DNA from: Streptomyces himalayensis subsp. himalayensis
Lineage (GTDB): Bacteria; Actinomycetota; Actinomycetes; Streptomycetales; Streptomycetaceae
Length of the DNA: 64,000 nt
Direction: 5' to 3'
Assembly: GCF_013778455.1 (NCBI RefSeq)
Contig: NZ_JACEHE010000032.1
Location: forward strand, 17,583-81,582
Made by a program: the position numbers and the translations under genes. The notes below the pieces were generated by a model, which saw only the letters and a list, made by a program, of their open reading frames with translations, was not told where the DNA came from and did no database searches. Below, one piece after another: positions 62,594 to 64,000 of the stretch (its first letter is position 1; every line of letters begins with the position of its first letter).

Positions 62594-63110
62594 TGGAGCG
62601 GCAGACGGCGGAGATCCAGATCGAGCTCGATGTCCCGGCTCAGATGCGTGACGGCACGGTGCTGCGCGCGGATGTCTACCGGCCCGGCGGTGCGGGGCCG
62701 TGGCCGGTGCTGCTGAGCCGGCTGCCGTACGGCAAGCAGACTAGACGCCCATGATGGCCGCCAACCTCGACCCCCTGGCGGTGGCCGGACGCGGCTTCAT
62801 GGTGGTCATCCAGGACACCCGTGGCCGGTTCGCCTCCGAGAGGGAGTGGGAGCCGTGGACGTACGAGGAGGCCGACGGTTACGACACCGTACGGTGGGCC
62901 GCTGCGCTGCCCGGCCCGAACGGATCCGTGGCGGGCCGTGGACACGGACTTCCACCTGCGCGCCGACCGAAGCCTGACCCCCGCTGGCACCGCAACCTCA
63001 ACACGGGCGAACCCGAGGACAGCGCGACCACGGCCCGAGTGGCCCGGCAGCAGGTCTTCCACGACCCCGCCCGGCCGTCCCGCATCGTCCTGCCCGTGGT
63101 TCCGGCCTGA
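62594..63110 (+). pseudogene. Broken CocE/NonD-family hydrolase
   Basis: The first part reads from ATG 62594 (GGGAGAA upstream) as MRDGTVLRADVYRP and PVLLSRLPYGKQT, then hits a stop after 53 codons. A second frame continues with MMAANLDPLAVAGRGF, VVIQDTRGRF and EEADGYDTVRWAAALPG. It jumps over most of the hydrolase core near 62930 and ends with WHRNLNTGEPEDSATTA and QQVFHDPARPSRIVLPV. The fold's catalytic Ser, Asp and His segments are missing. A frameshift plus a large deletion make it inactive; intact members are over 500 aa. Confidence 0.8.
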
Positions 63111-63572
63111 GGAAAACCGACGGGAGACCCACACGGCCGGCCTCATCCAACTCCTCGCAAGGCACCGGCGGCCGGGCGGGCGCTAAGCACTCCGCTGGAG
63201 GTCCGGTACGCCACCGGCGGGTGCGTCGTGGCTGGTCGCGCAGTTCCCCACACCCTTTTGGGGCGCTGCCGAACCGCCCCTGCGGACTGGACCTCGACTG
63301 CTCGCCGAAGGCGGCGCTCAGCAATACCGAGGTCGACGACGTGATCAGCGCTTTCGCCCTGGCAGTCGCGGCCGCCCGGGCGCCGGGCTTACTCCGCCCG
63401 AGCTCCTCGCTCCTTCTGCGGCCACCGGCCAGCTGGCCCGGAGGCCCGAGATCCGCCCACTGCCCCTGGACACCGCGCGGCGCGGTCGTCCGGAACTCCC
63501 AGCGAGTCTCATTCTCAAACTCACATGGTTGCTGTGGGTTTCGAAAGCGAGACCCAACCTACTTGCACGAAG
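63111..63572. other. Decayed stretch with a possible old-yellow-enzyme fragment
   Basis: No intact gene is present. About 63326-63385 could encode EVDDVISAFALAVAAARAPG, which resembles the segment before the catalytic HGAHGYL of old yellow enzymes, but the rest is absent. An element at 63225-63270 (GTCGTGGCTGGTCGCGCAG and onward) matches a repeat common between Streptomyces genes. Confidence 0.35.
63225..63270. repeat. Common Streptomyces extragenic repeat
   Basis: The sequence around GGTCGCGCAGTTCCCCACACC and TTTTGGGGCGCTGCC is of a type seen many times between genes in Streptomyces genomes. Recognition is from memory; no search was run. Confidence 0.5.
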
Positions 63573-63610
63573 AAACCGATCGGTTTACAGCGGGAAAAAC
63601 CGATCGGTTT
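63573..63610. promoter_or_regulatory. TetR-type operator pair, locus 4
   Basis: Two perfect AAACCGATCGGTTT palindromes at 63573-63586 and 63597-63610 are centred 24 bp apart, one base closer than at the other loci. TTGCAC (63563-63568) is a possible -35; TACAGC (63586-63591) is a weak -10 at 17 bp. Confidence 0.85.
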
Positions 63611-63628
63611 CCCTTTTCTTGACAACGC

Positions 63629-63857
63629 CGGAGCCTCCGTCGGTGCTTCGCACCTCGGCTCCCCGATGGGAGACGTACGCCTGGTCACCCGGGCCTGCGC
63701 GCCGGTCATCGAGCGCAGCGGCGGGGGCCACGTGCTCAACGTCCACTCCGCCCCTGGCCATCGAGCTCGACGACTTTCCTTCATCGACCGGCTCCGGCGG
63801 GAATCGTCACAGCCCAAGACGGTCGCCGACCGCACCCTGGGCCTTCTGAACAGCTGA
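63629..63857 (+). pseudogene. SDR oxidoreductase remnant
   Basis: In one frame the segment reads NAGASVGASHLGSPMGD, VRLVTRACAPVIERSGGGHVLNVHSA and, later, PKTVADRTLGLL. These correspond to the NAG motif, the helix before the catalytic Ser and the C-terminal helix of an SDR. The N-terminal Rossmann motif and the Tyr-Lys part are missing, so the gene has lost both its start and an internal part. It lies directly after the paired operators of locus 4. Confidence 0.7.
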
Positions 63858-63886
63858 CTCACCCCAACCAGACAGAGGACACACTG

Positions 63887-64000
63887 ATGCCAGAGCTCAA
63901 CCCCATCCTGATCACCGGTGCCGCCGGCGAAATCGGTGGCGTGAGCCGAACGATGGTCGACATGCTGCTTGAACACGGCCACCCGGTGCGCGCGTTCGTG
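63887..64000 (+). CDS. NAD(P)-binding protein (NmrA/atypical SDR), 5' end only
   Basis: 38 codons from ATG 63887 to the window edge, with GACAGAGGA upstream. The sequence ILITGAAGEIGG, then LLEHGHPVRAFV, is a Rossmann dinucleotide-binding start of NmrA-like or epimerase-like proteins. The rest is outside the window. It is the next intact gene after the locus 4 operators and may be under their control. Confidence 0.75.
   Translation, partial: MPELNPILITGAAGEIGGVSRTMVDMLLEHGHPVRAFV

Overview
The window is a high-GC actinobacterial chromosome segment, almost certainly Streptomyces. Many starts are GTG or TTG, intergenic hairpins are very GC-rich, and gene content and order match the conserved core region around hrdB. 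Recognisable core genes are the 3' end of parC, parE, hrdB, a whiH-type GntR gene, a recQ-like helicase, rnhB, nrdR-nrdJ, lexA, dinG, hflX, an RSH (relA/spoT) gene, dapF, miaA and miaB. No rRNA, tRNA, CRISPR array, insertion sequence or prophage was found.

Layout. 1-3566: parC 3' end, a CobW GTPase, two small unknown genes and a sucrase/ferredoxin-like gene whose GTG start directly follows a DmdR/DtxR-type iron box. 3700-8153: a CitA/DcuS-like two-component pair, then a convergent DUF485-symporter pair. 8364-15061: parE, a small zinc-ribbon-like protein, a secreted trypsin, hrdB and whiH. 15223-25173: a one-piece ABC ATPase-permease with unusual catalytic residues, a Nudix/winged-helix regulator, a DUF4192 protein, a RecQ-like helicase with a ComF-like C-terminus, unknown genes and rnhB. 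25450-29718: a TetR repressor and divergent drug exporter with two matched operators, then a DUF4173 membrane protein. 29966-32982: ADP-ribosylglycohydrolase, histidine phosphatase, YdbC-like and TerD-family genes.

33050-40279 holds DNA precursor and repair functions: B12-dependent ribonucleotide reductase with its repressor NrdR (tandem NrdR boxes 31 bp apart), LexA with its own SOS box, and DinG. 40473-45048 is a three-gene NRPS-independent siderophore operon (aminotransferase, IucA/IucC synthetase, acetyltransferase). 45347-58273 holds a secreted protease, hflX, an M1 peptidase, RSH, dapF, miaA, a small gene pair with an Rv0909-type antitoxin-like member, a dioxygenase-like gene and miaB.

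The last 5.5 kb (58500-64000) differs in character. Eight copies of a 14-bp near-palindrome (AAACCGAYCGGTTT) lie at five promoters. They precede a YhgE/DUF3533-like membrane protein, a TetR regulator, a frameshifted tetR, an SDR oxidoreductase followed by a broken CocE/NonD hydrolase, and a broken SDR followed by a NAD(P)-binding gene that runs off the window. This looks like a locally expanded, partly decayed TetR regulon and is the least ordinary part of the window.
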